64,000 nt of DNA from Bog-752 sp963799395 (GTDB taxonomy: Bacteria > Actinomycetota > Thermoleophilia > UBA2241): positions 62,001 to 126,000 of the forward strand of contig CAWCWZ010000063.1 of assembly GCA_963799395.1 (NCBI GenBank), given 5' to 3'. The notes under the pieces are model-generated. The model saw only the letters and a program-made list of their open reading frames with translations, made no database searches and was not told where the DNA came from. The position numbers and the translations under genes are program-made. Below are positions 45,618 to 54,961 of the stretch, in pieces; position 1 is the stretch's first letter, and every line of letters begins with the position of its first letter.

Positions 45618-46718
45618 ATGACGCCGCCCTCAGGCTCGCCCGACGCCGGTCGCGTCGCGCGATTGGCGTCGGCTCTGGCTGACATGGCCCACGTCGATCG
45701 CACGTACATGGAGGTCTGCGGCACCCACACCATGGCCGTCTCGCGCTTTGGCTTGCGCGACCTGCTGCCGCCGGGCATGCGCCTGGTCTCGGGTCCGGGC
45801 TGTCCGGTGTGCGTGACCGCCGTCGGCGACCTCGACGTGGTCGTCGCCCTGTCGCGCCTGCCGGGCGTCACCATCGCCACCTTCGGCGACCTCGTGCGCG
45901 TGCCGAGCTCGCACAGCAGCCTCGCTCGCGAGCGCGCCGCCGGGGCCGACGTGCGCGTCGTCTACTCGCCGGCCGACGCCGTCGAGCTCGCCGCCGCCGC
46001 GCCCGAGCGCCAGTTCGTGCTCGTCGGCATCGGCTTCGAGACGACGGCGCCGACCGTGGCCGGCGCGCTCCTGCTGGCTCGCGAGCGCGGACTGGCCAAC
46101 TTCTCCGTCCTCAGCCTGCACAAGACGATGCCGGGCGCCCTGCGCGCGTTGCTCGACTCGGGCGAGTCGCGCATCGACGGCTTCATCCTGCCCGGTCACG
46201 TGAGCGTGGTGACCGGCAGCGACTGCTACCGGTTCCTGGCCTCCGAGTACGGCATCGGCGGCGTGGTGGCCGGTTTCGAGGCCGACGACGTCCTCGAGGC
46301 GCTGCTCATGCTGGCTCGCCAGCAGCGGCCCGCGATCGAGATCGGCTACCGGCGCGCCGTCACCGCCGCCGGCAACCGCGTGGCCCAGGAGGTCATCGCC
46401 CGGGTGTTCGAGCCCTGCGACGCCGTGTGGCGCGGCTTGGGCGCCATCCCCGGGTCGGGCCTGCGCCTGAGCGACGAGTTTCGCGCCTTCGCCGCCGAGG
46501 AGCGCTTCGCGGTCGATGCGGGCGCGCCCGAGGAGCCGGCAGGCTGTCGCTGTGGCGAGGTGCTGCGCGGCCTCATCGACCCGCCCGACTGCCCGCTGTT
46601 CGGCCGCCGCTGTACGCCCGAGACGCCGGTCGGGGCCTGCATGGTCTCGAGCGAGGGTTCGTGCGCGGCCCACTTCCGCTACCGGGCGATCGACATGCCG
46701 GCCGGCGCCGATGCCTGA
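45618..46718 (+). CDS. hypD: hydrogenase maturation protein HypD
   Basis: A 366-residue HypD, the iron-sulfur scaffold on which Fe(CN)2CO is assembled. Conserved blocks are MEVCGTHTMAVSRFGLRDLLP, SGPGCPVCVT, GFETTAPTVA, FILPGHVSVVTG and the cysteine-rich end GCRCGEVLRGLIDPPDCPLFGRRC with SSEGSCAAHFRY. ATG 45618 gives the normal length; 85 bases separate it from hypC, the largest gap among these hyp genes. It overlaps hypE. Confidence 0.95.
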   Translation: MTPPSGSPDAGRVARLASALADMAHVDRTYMEVCGTHTMAVSRFGLRDLLPPGMRLVSGPGCPVCVTAVGDLDVVVALSRLPGVTIATFGDLVRVPSSHSSLARERAAGADVRVVYSPADAVELAAAAPERQFVLVGIGFETTAPTVAGALLLARERGLANFSVLSLHKTMPGALRALLDSGESRIDGFILPGHVSVVTGSDCYRFLASEYGIGGVVAGFEADDVLEALLMLARQQRPAIEIGYRRAVTAAGNRVAQEVIARVFEPCDAVWRGLGAIPGSGLRLSDEFRAFAAEERFAVDAGAPEEPAGCRCGEVLRGLIDPPDCPLFGRRCTPETPVGACMVSSEGSCAAHFRYRAIDMPAGADA

Positions 46719-47760
46719 GGACGCGCGGAGCGCCACGGACGGCTCCGGGGCTGGGCAGCCGCGCATCCTGCTCGGACACGGCAGCGGCGGCCGGCTCTAC
46801 CGCGACCTCGTGCGCGACGTGTTCCTGGCCCACTTCGACAACCCGGTGCTCGCGCGCTTGGACGACGCCGCCACCCTCGTCTCGGCGGGGCGCATCGCCC
46901 TCACCACCGACGCCCACGTCGTGCAGCCCCTCGTCTTTGCCGGCGGCGACATCGGCCGCCTCGCGGTCGCCGGCACCGTCAACGACTTGGCGACGGCGGC
47001 GGCGCGGCCGCTCGGCCTCGCCGCCGCCTTCGTCATCGAAGAGGGCTTCGAGATCGCCCGGCTGCAGGAGATCTGCGCCAGCATGGCCGCCACCGCGGCC
47101 GAGTCGCCGGTGGCGATCGTCACCGGCGACACCAAGGTAGTGCAGCGCGGCGCCGCCGACGGTCTCTTCATCACGACGACCGGCGTGGGCGAGATCACGG
47201 TCGACCACGAGGTCTCGGCCGCCGCCGCCGCGCCGGGCGACGTGCTGCTCCTCTCGGGCACGCTGGGCGACCACGCCCTCGCGGTGCTGGCGGCCCGCGG
47301 CGACTTCAACTTCACGCTCGACGTGCGCAGCGACTGCGCGCCGCTCTGGGGTCTCGTCGAGGCGGCCCTCGCCGCCGGCGGGGCGGCCGTGCACTTCCTG
47401 CGCGATCCCACCCGCGGCGGCCTCGCCACGGTGCTGGCCGAGCTCGCCGAGGAGACGACCCTTGGGATCGACATCGACGAGGAGTCGCTGCCGGTCTCAG
47501 CGGCCGTGCGCTCGGCCTGCGACCTGCTGGGCTACGACCCGCTGGCCCTGGCCAACGAGGGCAAGATGGTGCTCGCGGTCGCGCCCGCAGGGGCCGACGC
47601 GGTGCTGGCCGCGTTGCGCGGGCGCCCGGAGGGCGCCCGCGCAACGCGCATCGGCACGCTCGGCAGGGAGCACCCCGGCCGCGTCGCGTTGCGCACGGCC
47701 TACGGCACGCGCCGCGTGGTCGACATGCCCGTGGGCGAGCTCTTGCCGCGCATCTGCTAG
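46711..47760 (+). CDS. hypE: hydrogenase maturation protein HypE
   Basis: A 349-residue HypE of the PurM/AIR-synthase fold, which dehydrates the carbamoylated C-terminal Cys to thiocyanate. It has LLGHGSGGRLYRDLV, LTTDAHVVQPLVFAGGDIG, VTGDTKVVQRG, FLRDPTRGGLATVL and the required C-terminal PRIC. It overlaps hypD by 8 bases and is the last gene of the hdr-mvh-hyp operon. The stop is TAG. Neither hypA nor hypB follows. Confidence 0.96.
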   Translation: MPEDARSATDGSGAGQPRILLGHGSGGRLYRDLVRDVFLAHFDNPVLARLDDAATLVSAGRIALTTDAHVVQPLVFAGGDIGRLAVAGTVNDLATAAARPLGLAAAFVIEEGFEIARLQEICASMAATAAESPVAIVTGDTKVVQRGAADGLFITTTGVGEITVDHEVSAAAAAPGDVLLLSGTLGDHALAVLAARGDFNFTLDVRSDCAPLWGLVEAALAAGGAAVHFLRDPTRGGLATVLAELAEETTLGIDIDEESLPVSAAVRSACDLLGYDPLALANEGKMVLAVAPAGADAVLAALRGRPEGARATRIGTLGREHPGRVALRTAYGTRRVVDMPVGELLPRIC

Positions 47761-47867
47761 AGGCGGATGGCCTCCTGCGTCGCCGGGCAACTTCCGTCGT
47801 CAGGGCTGCGAACGGAGCCTGGCCGAAGCCCATCAAGGGAACGCGAAGGGCGTCCGATACCCGAGAT

Positions 47868-48101
47868 GTGACGACGAATGGCCACATCGAGTATGCAGCC
47901 TTCCGGTCAGCCCTCCAGGACGTTCGCAAGCGCGGCATCGCCCCTCGCATCTGCCTGCCGTTCGCGGCCCGGCCCGGCCAGGTCGTGAACATCGGCGGCG
48001 AGGAGTACAGGCTGCACGCGCCGGTGACGCACGAGGGCGAGCTCGCGGGCATCCTGGCCGCCGACGATCAGGTCGCCGGCTACAGGGTCACGCGCGTCTG
48101 A
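47868..48101 (+). CDS. small protein of unknown function
   Basis: A 77-residue open frame from GTG 47868 (TNGHIEYAAFRSALQDVRKRG, VNIGGEEYRLHAPVTHEGEL). The composition is protein-like and the length is plausible, but I recognise no family and see no clear ribosome site. Its last 14 bases overlap the end of the converging glycosyltransferase gene. Confidence 0.45.
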   Translation: MTTNGHIEYAAFRSALQDVRKRGIAPRICLPFAARPGQVVNIGGEEYRLHAPVTHEGELAGILAADDQVAGYRVTRV

Positions 48102-49047
48102 GCTTCCGGTAGAGCTCCAGCGTCAGGCGCGCCGTTTCGGGGAGACTCTGAGTCTCCGCGACGGCGCGTCCGGCTACCCGGGGCTCGCCGGCCGCCAGCA
48201 CGGCCGCCAGGCGCACCCCCCAGAGCTCGGCGTCGAAGGGCGCGCACAGACACCCCTCGAGCCCGGCGAGCAGCGTCGGCGCCACCCCGACCGGCGTGGA
48301 GAGCACGGGCACGTCGCAGGCCAGCGCCTCGACGCAGGCGAGCCCGTAGCCCTCGCGCTCCGACGTGATCAGCACGACGTCGGCGGCGTTCAGCCACAGC
48401 GGCATCTCGGCGCGCGGACGTCCGTAGACCGGCCGCAGCTCCACGTCGGTCCCACCGGCCGCGAGGCGATCGACGAGGGCGAGGGCGTCGGCGAAGCGCT
48501 TTTCGGGGCGTTGCGGGTCGGCCGGAAAGACGACCAGGCGGCGGCCGCCGTCGGCGTCGAGCCCCAGACGGGTGCGGGCCTCGTGGCGGGGGAGGGGCCG
48601 GAACTGCTCGAGGTCGACCCCCGGCGGGATGACCGCGGCGACCGGGAACGGGCACTGCCGGGCGAGCTCATCGGAGACGGCCACCACGGCCGCGGCGCGG
48701 CGCGCGACGAGCCCGGTAAGGCGCTTCACGACGGGGTGGTGACAGTCGCGCCCATGGACCGTGAGCACCAGCGGCAGGCCCCGCGGCGCCGCCAGCGCGA
48801 CCAGGCCGGACAGGCCGTAGTGGGCGTGCACGATGTCGGCGTCGACCGTGGTCAGGGCGAGCTCGAGCGCGGCGAGGGCGTAGCGCCAGGGCCGGCGGCG
48901 GGCGTCCCAGTGAAAGACCTCGACCTCGACCTCGCCGGTGGCGCGCAGGGCGGCCACCTGGTCGGCCACGAACACGCCGAAGGACGGGCGGGCGGACGAC
49001 GGATACATGTTGGCGACGATCAGGACGCGGAGCCGGTCGGCGATCAT
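48088..49047 (-). CDS. glycosyltransferase family 4 protein
   Basis: A 319-residue GT-B glycosyltransferase. The N-terminal half has LRVLIVANMYPSSARPSFGVF and IVHAHYGLSGLVAL, and the donor-binding half has IPPGVDLEQFRPLP, VVFPADPQRPEKRF and the EX7E-like ITSEREGYGLACVEALACDVPVLSTPVG. It probably transfers an activated sugar to a cell-surface glycan or lipid. The gene stands alone. It is divergent from the ABC importer operon and seems unrelated to it. Confidence 0.9.
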   Translation of the reverse strand: MIADRLRVLIVANMYPSSARPSFGVFVADQVAALRATGEVEVEVFHWDARRRPWRYALAALELALTTVDADIVHAHYGLSGLVALAAPRGLPLVLTVHGRDCHHPVVKRLTGLVARRAAAVVAVSDELARQCPFPVAAVIPPGVDLEQFRPLPRHEARTRLGLDADGGRRLVVFPADPQRPEKRFADALALVDRLAAGGTDVELRPVYGRPRAEMPLWLNAADVVLITSEREGYGLACVEALACDVPVLSTPVGVAPTLLAGLEGCLCAPFDAELWGVRLAAVLAAGEPRVAGRAVAETQSLPETARLTLELYRKLRRA

Positions 49048-49368
49048 GCCGGAAGCCTAGCGGCCGGCGCGGCGCGCGGCAACGCCGTCCGGCGACCTGC
49101 GTGCCATCGCGGCGGGGGAAGCACAGATTTCTTGGACACTATTGACAAAGGACAAGACCCTGATAACATCCGGCGCATATGCGGAAACCACCCAGGTGGA
49201 TAACTCCGCATCTGGTCATGGGTTTTCCGGGCCCGGAGGGCCTGGGCACTGGGACCGACAGGCTCGCGACATCGGTGATCGGGAGGTTCTCCCGCCCGCC
49301 TATCCCGACGTTGATGTTGCGGCCGTCGGCTCTCAGCGGCAATGTCAAGCCGGATAGGGGGAGTGCGC
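49048..49368. other. leader region of the importer operon
   Basis: About 320 bases between the glycosyltransferase gene and the solute-binding protein gene. It contains the promoter and operator listed next and a leader of roughly 190 bases, in which no known riboswitch was recognised. Confidence 0.45.
49142..49202 (+). promoter_or_regulatory. promoter with downstream operator, importer operon (site 1)
   Basis: TTGACA (49142-49147), 16 bases, then TAACAT (49164-49169) form a good sigma-70-type promoter. Just downstream, AAACCACC-CA-GGTGGATA (49185-49202) has a perfect right half and a weaker left half of the palindrome found at two other promoters in this cluster. The sequence GATAACATCCGG around the -10 is shared, with one change, by site 2. 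Binding here would block early transcription. Confidence 0.7.
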
Positions 49369-50982
49369 ATGGAAGCCGAAGACCGTCCGTTCCCGCTCGA
49401 TATCTTGAACGCCCAGTACACGCGTCGCGACGTTCTCAAGGGCGCGCTGGTGGCGGGCGCCGGCGTGAGCCTCGCCTCTTTGCTCGCCGCCTGCGGCAGC
49501 AGCTCGAGCTCGAGCTCGAGCTCTTCCGCCAGCGCGTCGAGCGCTCCAAAGCAGGGCGGCAGCCTGCGCGTCGGCATCGTCGGCGGCTCCGCCGCCGAGA
49601 CCCTCGACGGCCAGCTCGCAACGACCGAGCCCGAGATCGCGATCACGTTCCAGCTCTACGACGCCCTGCTCGGCTGGGACCAGAACTACAAGCTGGTCAA
49701 CCTCCTGGCCGAAGAGGTCTCTCCCAACGCCGACGCCACCGTGTGGACCGTCAAACTGCGCCAGGGCGTGGTGTTCCACGACGGTACGCCGATGTCCGCC
49801 GACGACGTCGTCTACAGCTACAAACGCATCATCGACCCGAAGAACCCGAAGATGGGCGCCACACAGCTCTCGGCGCTCAAGGCCAGCGGCATCCAGAAGA
49901 TCGACGCGAACACGGTGCAGTTCAATCTCGACTCGCCGAACTCGGTCTTCGACGAGGCCTTGGCCGTCTATGGGAACACCATCGTGCCCATCGGCTTCAA
50001 CCCAAAGGCGCCGATCGGCACCGGTCCGTTCAAGTTGACGAGCTTCTCGCCAGGGCAGCAGATCGTTTTTGCGCCCAACACCGCCTACTGGGGCGAGAAG
50101 CCGCACGTCGACAAGCTCACCATCATCGAGTTCGCCGATCCGACGGCGCGGGTCAACGCGCTTCTGGGCGGGAGCGTCGACGCTATCTCCGACCTGCCGA
50201 GCTCGCAGGTCAAGATCGTGCAGAGCCAGGGCTTGAAGGTGCTGGACGCTCACACCGGCGCCTGGCAGCCGTTCACCATGCGCATCGACGTGAAGCCCTT
50301 CAACGACGTGCGCGTGCGGCAGGCCTTCCGGCTCATGGTCGACCGCCAGGCGATGATCAACCAGGCCTACGGCGGCTACGGCTGGGTCGGCAACGACATG
50401 TACGCGCCGTTCGATGCGGGCACGCCGACCAACCTCCCGCAACATGAGCAGGATCTCGCTCAGGCCAAGTCGCTGCTCAAGGCGGCCGGCTACGACAACA
50501 ACCTGGCGGTCACCCTGACGACCTCCGATGCGGTGGGCGGTTCCGCCGTGGCCGCCGCCCAGGTCTTCGCCCAGCAGGCCAAGGGCGCTGGCGTCACGGT
50601 CAAGGTCAACAAGGTCGACCCGAGCATCTTCTACGGCAACCAGTACCTGACCTGGGCGTTCGCGCAGGACTTCTGGTACACGCGCAACTACCTGGCGCAG
50701 ACGGCGCAGGGCACGCTGCCGACGGCGCCGTTCAACGAGACGCACTGGAAGAACGCCGCCTGGCTCAAGATCGTGCAGGAGGCGTTCAAGACGACCGACA
50801 AGACCAAGCGCGACCAGCTCATCGGAGAGGCACAGACAATCGAGTACAACCAGGGCGGGCTCATCATCTGGGCCTTCAACGACCAGACCGACGCCTACAG
50901 CGCCAAGCTCGGCGGGGTCGTGCCCGACAAGGGTGGCGAACCGATCTCGAGCTTCCATTTCAACAAGTTCTACTTCATCTGA
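49369..50982 (+). CDS. ABC transporter solute-binding lipoprotein, peptide/opine type (SBP_bac_5)
   Basis: A 537-residue extracellular binding protein of the DppA/OppA family. The N-terminus has a twin-arginine motif (YTRRDVLKG), a hydrophobic stretch and a lipobox (LLAACG), so it is probably exported folded by Tat and lipid-anchored. A poly-Ser linker follows. The domain blocks VSPNADATVWTVKLRQGVVFHDG and DDVVYSYKRI, then IGTGPFKLTSF, are typical. The family binds peptides, but also opines, nickel, heme and amine compounds. It opens the importer operon; ATG 49369 has AGGGGGA upstream. The methylamine context suggests a methylated amino compound or peptide as ligand (inference). Confidence 0.92.
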   Translation: MEAEDRPFPLDILNAQYTRRDVLKGALVAGAGVSLASLLAACGSSSSSSSSSSASASSAPKQGGSLRVGIVGGSAAETLDGQLATTEPEIAITFQLYDALLGWDQNYKLVNLLAEEVSPNADATVWTVKLRQGVVFHDGTPMSADDVVYSYKRIIDPKNPKMGATQLSALKASGIQKIDANTVQFNLDSPNSVFDEALAVYGNTIVPIGFNPKAPIGTGPFKLTSFSPGQQIVFAPNTAYWGEKPHVDKLTIIEFADPTARVNALLGGSVDAISDLPSSQVKIVQSQGLKVLDAHTGAWQPFTMRIDVKPFNDVRVRQAFRLMVDRQAMINQAYGGYGWVGNDMYAPFDAGTPTNLPQHEQDLAQAKSLLKAAGYDNNLAVTLTTSDAVGGSAVAAAQVFAQQAKGAGVTVKVNKVDPSIFYGNQYLTWAFAQDFWYTRNYLAQTAQGTLPTAPFNETHWKNAAWLKIVQEAFKTTDKTKRDQLIGEAQTIEYNQGGLIIWAFNDQTDAYSAKLGGVVPDKGGEPISSFHFNKFYFI

Positions 50983-51007
50983 TCGAACCCACGCGAGAGG
51001 CTCGGGC

Positions 51008-51041
51008 GCAGGTGTCCCGGCCGCGAGGCCGGGACACCTGC
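51008..51041 (+). terminator. intra-operon hairpin after the binding-protein gene
   Basis: A perfect 15-bp stem (51008-51022 with 51027-51041, loop GCGA) has no T run. Such a hairpin typically stabilises or attenuates the message so that the binding protein is made in excess over the membrane parts. Confidence 0.55.
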
Positions 51042-51066
51042 GCGGTCCGTGAGAGAAGGGAGTGGC

Positions 51067-52032
51067 GTGCCACCGCTGTTGAAACTCATCCTTCGCCGGC
51101 TGGGCTTGGGCATCCTGACCCTGTTCCTTGTGTCGGTCGTTGTGTTCGGCGCCACCCAGGCCCTGCCCGGCGACCCCGCCAGGGCGATCCTCGGCAAGCA
51201 GGCGGCCGACAAAGCCATGTACGAAGCGCTGCGTCTGCAGCTTCACTTGAACAGACCGCGCTACGAGCAATACGGGATCTGGCTGAAAGGGATCGTGACC
51301 GGTCACCTTGGGACCTCGACCGCCTCTGGGGAGCCCGTGACTACGCTGATCAGGGCGCGTGTCGCGAACTCCGCGCTGCTCGTCTTGCTCGCGGCTCTCA
51401 TCAGCATCCCCGTCTCGCTGCTTATCGGTGCGCTCGCCGCCCTATGGCGGGACTCTGTGTTCGATATCACGACCTCGGTAGGCTCCCTCGCCCTTGCGGC
51501 CCTGCCCGAGTTCGTCATCGCGATGCTGCTCATCTTCGTCTTCGCGACCACGATCATGCACTTCATGCCGGCGGTCTCGAGGATCGACCCGAGCGTCTCG
51601 GTCTGGAGCCAGCTGAACCTGCTCATCCTGCCCGTCCTCACCCTGGTCCTGGCGGTCGCCCCCTACATCAGCCGCATCCTGCGCGCCTCGATGATCGAGG
51701 TGCTTGAGAGCGACTACGTGCAGATGGCGCGCCTGAAGGGCATGCCGGAGCACACCGTCATGTCGCGTCACGCCCTGCCCAACGCGGTGATCCCGGCGAT
51801 CCAGGTGTCGGCTCTGCAGCTCGCCTGGCTGGCGGGCGGCGTCGTGGTCGTCGAGTACGTGTTCAACTACCCGGGCATCGGCTCGGCCTTCATCGATGCC
51901 GTGAAGAACCGCGACCTGCCGGTCGTGCAGGCGATCGCGCTGCTGATCGCCGGCATCTACGTCCTGGCCAACCTGACCGCCGACATCCTCACCATCCTCG
52001 TGAGCCCCCGACTGAGGACGGGCCTGCGATGA
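51067..52032 (+). CDS. ABC transporter permease, DppB type
   Basis: A 321-residue inner-membrane permease. It begins LLKLILRRLGLGILTLFLVSVVVFGATQALPGDPA, the usual DppB opening, and has the cytoplasmic EAA-like loop ESDYVQMARLKGMPEHTVMSRHALPNA, then VVVEYVFNYPGIGSAFIDAV. Six helices are expected. GTG 51067 was preferred to GTG 51049 because AGAAGGGAG then sits at a good distance. The last codons overlap the start of the partner permease. Confidence 0.9.
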   Translation: MPPLLKLILRRLGLGILTLFLVSVVVFGATQALPGDPARAILGKQAADKAMYEALRLQLHLNRPRYEQYGIWLKGIVTGHLGTSTASGEPVTTLIRARVANSALLVLLAALISIPVSLLIGALAALWRDSVFDITTSVGSLALAALPEFVIAMLLIFVFATTIMHFMPAVSRIDPSVSVWSQLNLLILPVLTLVLAVAPYISRILRASMIEVLESDYVQMARLKGMPEHTVMSRHALPNAVIPAIQVSALQLAWLAGGVVVVEYVFNYPGIGSAFIDAVKNRDLPVVQAIALLIAGIYVLANLTADILTILVSPRLRTGLR

Positions 52033-52967
52033 GCGTCATCCCCCAGGACGCCCAGGAGATCATCCCGGGCGCGGACGAGCTTCTGCCCGAGCCGCGGCCC
52101 GGCGGTGTCCACCGGCGCCGCGAGTGGCTCGACATCATCGTCGGTTCGCTCAGGTTCGGGCGCACCAAGGTGGGTCTCGCGATTGTTCTGGCCATCGTCG
52201 CTCTGGCGTTCATCGGGCCGTACGTCTCGCCGCACTCGCCCTTTGCTACCGGCATCGCCGCCGACTATTCGGGGCCCTCGGCCAAGGCTTGGCTCGGGAC
52301 CGACTACATCGGCCACGACGTCTTCAGCAGGGTGCTCTGCGGCGGTCGCACCGTGATCGGTCTGTCAGTCGCGGCGACGGTGCTCGCGATGATCGTAGGG
52401 ACCGCCCTGGGGCTGCTGGCGGGCTACTCGCGACCGGCCGTCGACGACGTCATCATGCGCCTGCTCGACGTGCTCCTCGCCTTTCCATCGATCGTCTTCG
52501 TCCTGCTGCTGGTCGCGCTGCTGGGGAACGCCCTGTGGCTCATCGTGCTGGCGGTGGCCGTGACCCACGCGCCCCGCATCGCACGCGTGGCTCGCGGCGC
52601 CACGCTCGAGATCGTCGGACGCGACTTCGTGCGCGCTTCGGAGGCCCTCGGCGTGCCGCGCCGCAAGATTCTCGTCGGCGAGATCCTGCCGAACATCACG
52701 AGCCCGCTGCTCGTCGAGTTCGGCCTGCGTCTCACCTACTCAATCGGCCTCATTGCCGCCCTGAGCTTCCTCGGTTTCGGAATTCAGCCGCCCGCTGCGG
52801 ACTGGGGCCTCATGATCAATGAGAACCAGATGGCGATGGTGGTGCAGCCGTATGCAGTGTTTGTGCCGGTCTTCCTGATCGCCTTGCTGACGATCGGCAC
52901 CAACCTCATGACCGACGGGGTCTCGCGCGCGCTGATCGGCATCGATCGGGACACGGGGGCGAAATGA
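52029..52967 (+). CDS. ABC transporter permease, DppC type
   Basis: A 312-residue partner permease with the DppC-type N-terminal cytoplasmic stretch and first helix (KVGLAIVLAIVALAFIGPYVSP), LGTDYIGHDVFSRVLCGGRTVI, and the EAA loop VGRDFVRASEALGVPRRKILVGEILPNI. It ends NLMTDGVSRALIGIDRD. It overlaps dppB-like and dppDF-like genes by 4 bases each. Confidence 0.9.
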   Translation: MSVIPQDAQEIIPGADELLPEPRPGGVHRRREWLDIIVGSLRFGRTKVGLAIVLAIVALAFIGPYVSPHSPFATGIAADYSGPSAKAWLGTDYIGHDVFSRVLCGGRTVIGLSVAATVLAMIVGTALGLLAGYSRPAVDDVIMRLLDVLLAFPSIVFVLLLVALLGNALWLIVLAVAVTHAPRIARVARGATLEIVGRDFVRASEALGVPRRKILVGEILPNITSPLLVEFGLRLTYSIGLIAALSFLGFGIQPPAADWGLMINENQMAMVVQPYAVFVPVFLIALLTIGTNLMTDGVSRALIGIDRDTGAK

Positions 52968-54772
52968 GCGACACTATGCTGACAGCCGAAAACGACATCG
53001 TGTTGACGGTCGAAGGACTGCGCGTCGAGCTCGACCCGTCAGGAGCCGACATCGACGATGAGGTCACGCTCTGGATCCGCAAGGGTGAAGTCCTCGGCCT
53101 CGTCGGCGAGTCGGCGTCGGGCAAGACGACCGCGGCCACGGCGCTGCTCGATCACGAACGCCACGGCGCGCGCATCGGCGGCGGCAAGATCATGGTCGAC
53201 GGGCGCGACATCCTGTCCCTCAAACCGGCCGAGCTGCGCCGCGTACGCGGCGGGCTCATCTCGTACGTGCCCCAGGACCCGTCGATGTCGCTCAACCCGG
53301 CCCTGCGCATTCAGACACAGCTCATCGAGATCCTCGAGGCTCACGATTTCGGCGCCTCATCGGCCGATCGCGAGCAACGCCTCCAGGAGATGATGGCCGA
53401 GGTGCTGCTGCCTTCCGACCGGGCCTTCCGGCGCCGCTACCCGCATCAGCTCTCCGGCGGGCAGCAGCAGCGGGTGGCGCTGGCCATGGCCTTCGCCTGT
53501 CGCCCCGCCCTCATCGTGCTCGACGAGCCGACGACCGGTCTCGACGTGACGACCCAGGCGCACGTGCTGCGCACGGTCAGAGACCTGACCAAGACCTACA
53601 AGGTCGCAGCCCTGTACGTCACCCACGACCTCGCCGTCGTGGCCAACCTCGCCGACCGCATCGCCGTGATGTACGCGGGCCGTCTGGTCGAGGTCGGTCC
53701 CAAGGAGGCGCTGTTTGGGGCGGCCTGTCACCCCTACACTCGCAAGCTCCTCGAAGCGATCCCGGATCTCATGGGGGAGCATGCGTTGCGCGGCATCCCC
53801 GGGCGGGCGCCTGTCCCTGGACATCGCCCGCAAGGGTGCTTCTTCGCGGCCCGTTGCGACGATGTCATCGACAAGTGCCGACAGGAGTTCCCTGCCTACG
53901 ACGGACCTGCGGAGGATCACCGCGTGCGTTGCTGGCGATGGCAAGAGGTGGGCTCGCGCCCAATGTTCGGCGATCGGGCGCTACGCATCGCCGCTGGGCC
54001 GACTTGCGCCACCGACGAGGATGCGCTCATCACCGTGCGCGGCGTCAAGGTGTTCTACGGGACCCATGAGATCCTGCACGGCATCGATGCCACGGTTAGC
54101 GCCGGGCGCTGCATCGCCCTGGTGGGCGAATCGGGCAGTGGCAAGACCACATTGGCACGCGCTATCGCAGGGATCCATCCCGGCAAGATCGAGGGTGAGA
54201 TCCTCTTTCACGGCCGCCGGCTCGAACGCGACTCGCGGGCCCGGCCCAAGGAGTCGCGCCAGCACCTGCAGTACATCTTCCAGAGCCCCTATGGGTCGCT
54301 CAACCCGCGCAAGACCATCGGCCAGATCCTGGGCCAGCCTCTGAAGCAGTTCTTCAAGCTCTCGCGCGACGAGATGGAACAGCGCATGGCTGAGGCGCTC
54401 GAGCTGGTTGCGCTCGACGGCTCGTTGCTTGTCAAGTACCCCGACCAGTTGAGCGGCGGCGAGCGCCAGCGGGTGGCGATCGCCCGGGCGCTGGCCGCGG
54501 AGCCGTCGGTGCTGATCTGCGACGAAGTGACCTCATCGCTCGACGTCTCAGTGCAGGCCACCATCATCGAGCTTCTGGCGAAGCTGATCGAAGAGACGGG
54601 CGTCGGCATGATCTTCGTTACCCACCACCTGCCGCTGGTGCGCAACGTCGCCCAGGAGGTCGCCGTGATGAGCGAGGGGAACATCGTCGAGTTCGGGCTG
54701 GTGGGCGAGGTACTCAGGAACCCGCAGGCTGACTACACCAAGAGGCTGCTGGCCGACACGCCGACGATTTGA
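52964..54772 (+). CDS. fused DppD-DppF-type ABC ATPase
   Basis: A 602-residue protein with two complete ATPase domains, normally two separate proteins. The first (about 1-330) has Walker A GESASGKT, signature LSGGQQQR, Walker B LIVLDEPTTG and the oligopeptide-transporter C-terminal CFFAARC region with cysteines for an iron-sulfur-like site. The second (about 345-602) has GESGSGKT, LSGGERQR and LICDEVTSS. All catalytic motifs are present. It completes the importer with the binding protein and two permeases. Confidence 0.93.
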   Translation: MSDTMLTAENDIVLTVEGLRVELDPSGADIDDEVTLWIRKGEVLGLVGESASGKTTAATALLDHERHGARIGGGKIMVDGRDILSLKPAELRRVRGGLISYVPQDPSMSLNPALRIQTQLIEILEAHDFGASSADREQRLQEMMAEVLLPSDRAFRRRYPHQLSGGQQQRVALAMAFACRPALIVLDEPTTGLDVTTQAHVLRTVRDLTKTYKVAALYVTHDLAVVANLADRIAVMYAGRLVEVGPKEALFGAACHPYTRKLLEAIPDLMGEHALRGIPGRAPVPGHRPQGCFFAARCDDVIDKCRQEFPAYDGPAEDHRVRCWRWQEVGSRPMFGDRALRIAAGPTCATDEDALITVRGVKVFYGTHEILHGIDATVSAGRCIALVGESGSGKTTLARAIAGIHPGKIEGEILFHGRRLERDSRARPKESRQHLQYIFQSPYGSLNPRKTIGQILGQPLKQFFKLSRDEMEQRMAEALELVALDGSLLVKYPDQLSGGERQRVAIARALAAEPSVLICDEVTSSLDVSVQATIIELLAKLIEETGVGMIFVTHHLPLVRNVAQEVAVMSEGNIVEFGLVGEVLRNPQADYTKRLLADTPTI

Positions 54773-54961
54773 CGGGCACGACGGTGTCGACTGCCCCGAA
54801 GAGCGCGGCCGTGGTCTCGAGCCCGCCGTCTGGGCGGACGGCGAGTCGCGTGGCGGCCGAGACCGAGATGGCTGGGCCGGCGGGCGAGCCAGGCGTTTCG
54901 GCGCCGCTTCGTCATTCCGCGCGCCGTCACGCCGACGCGCACTCCCGATCGCTTCTCGGGC

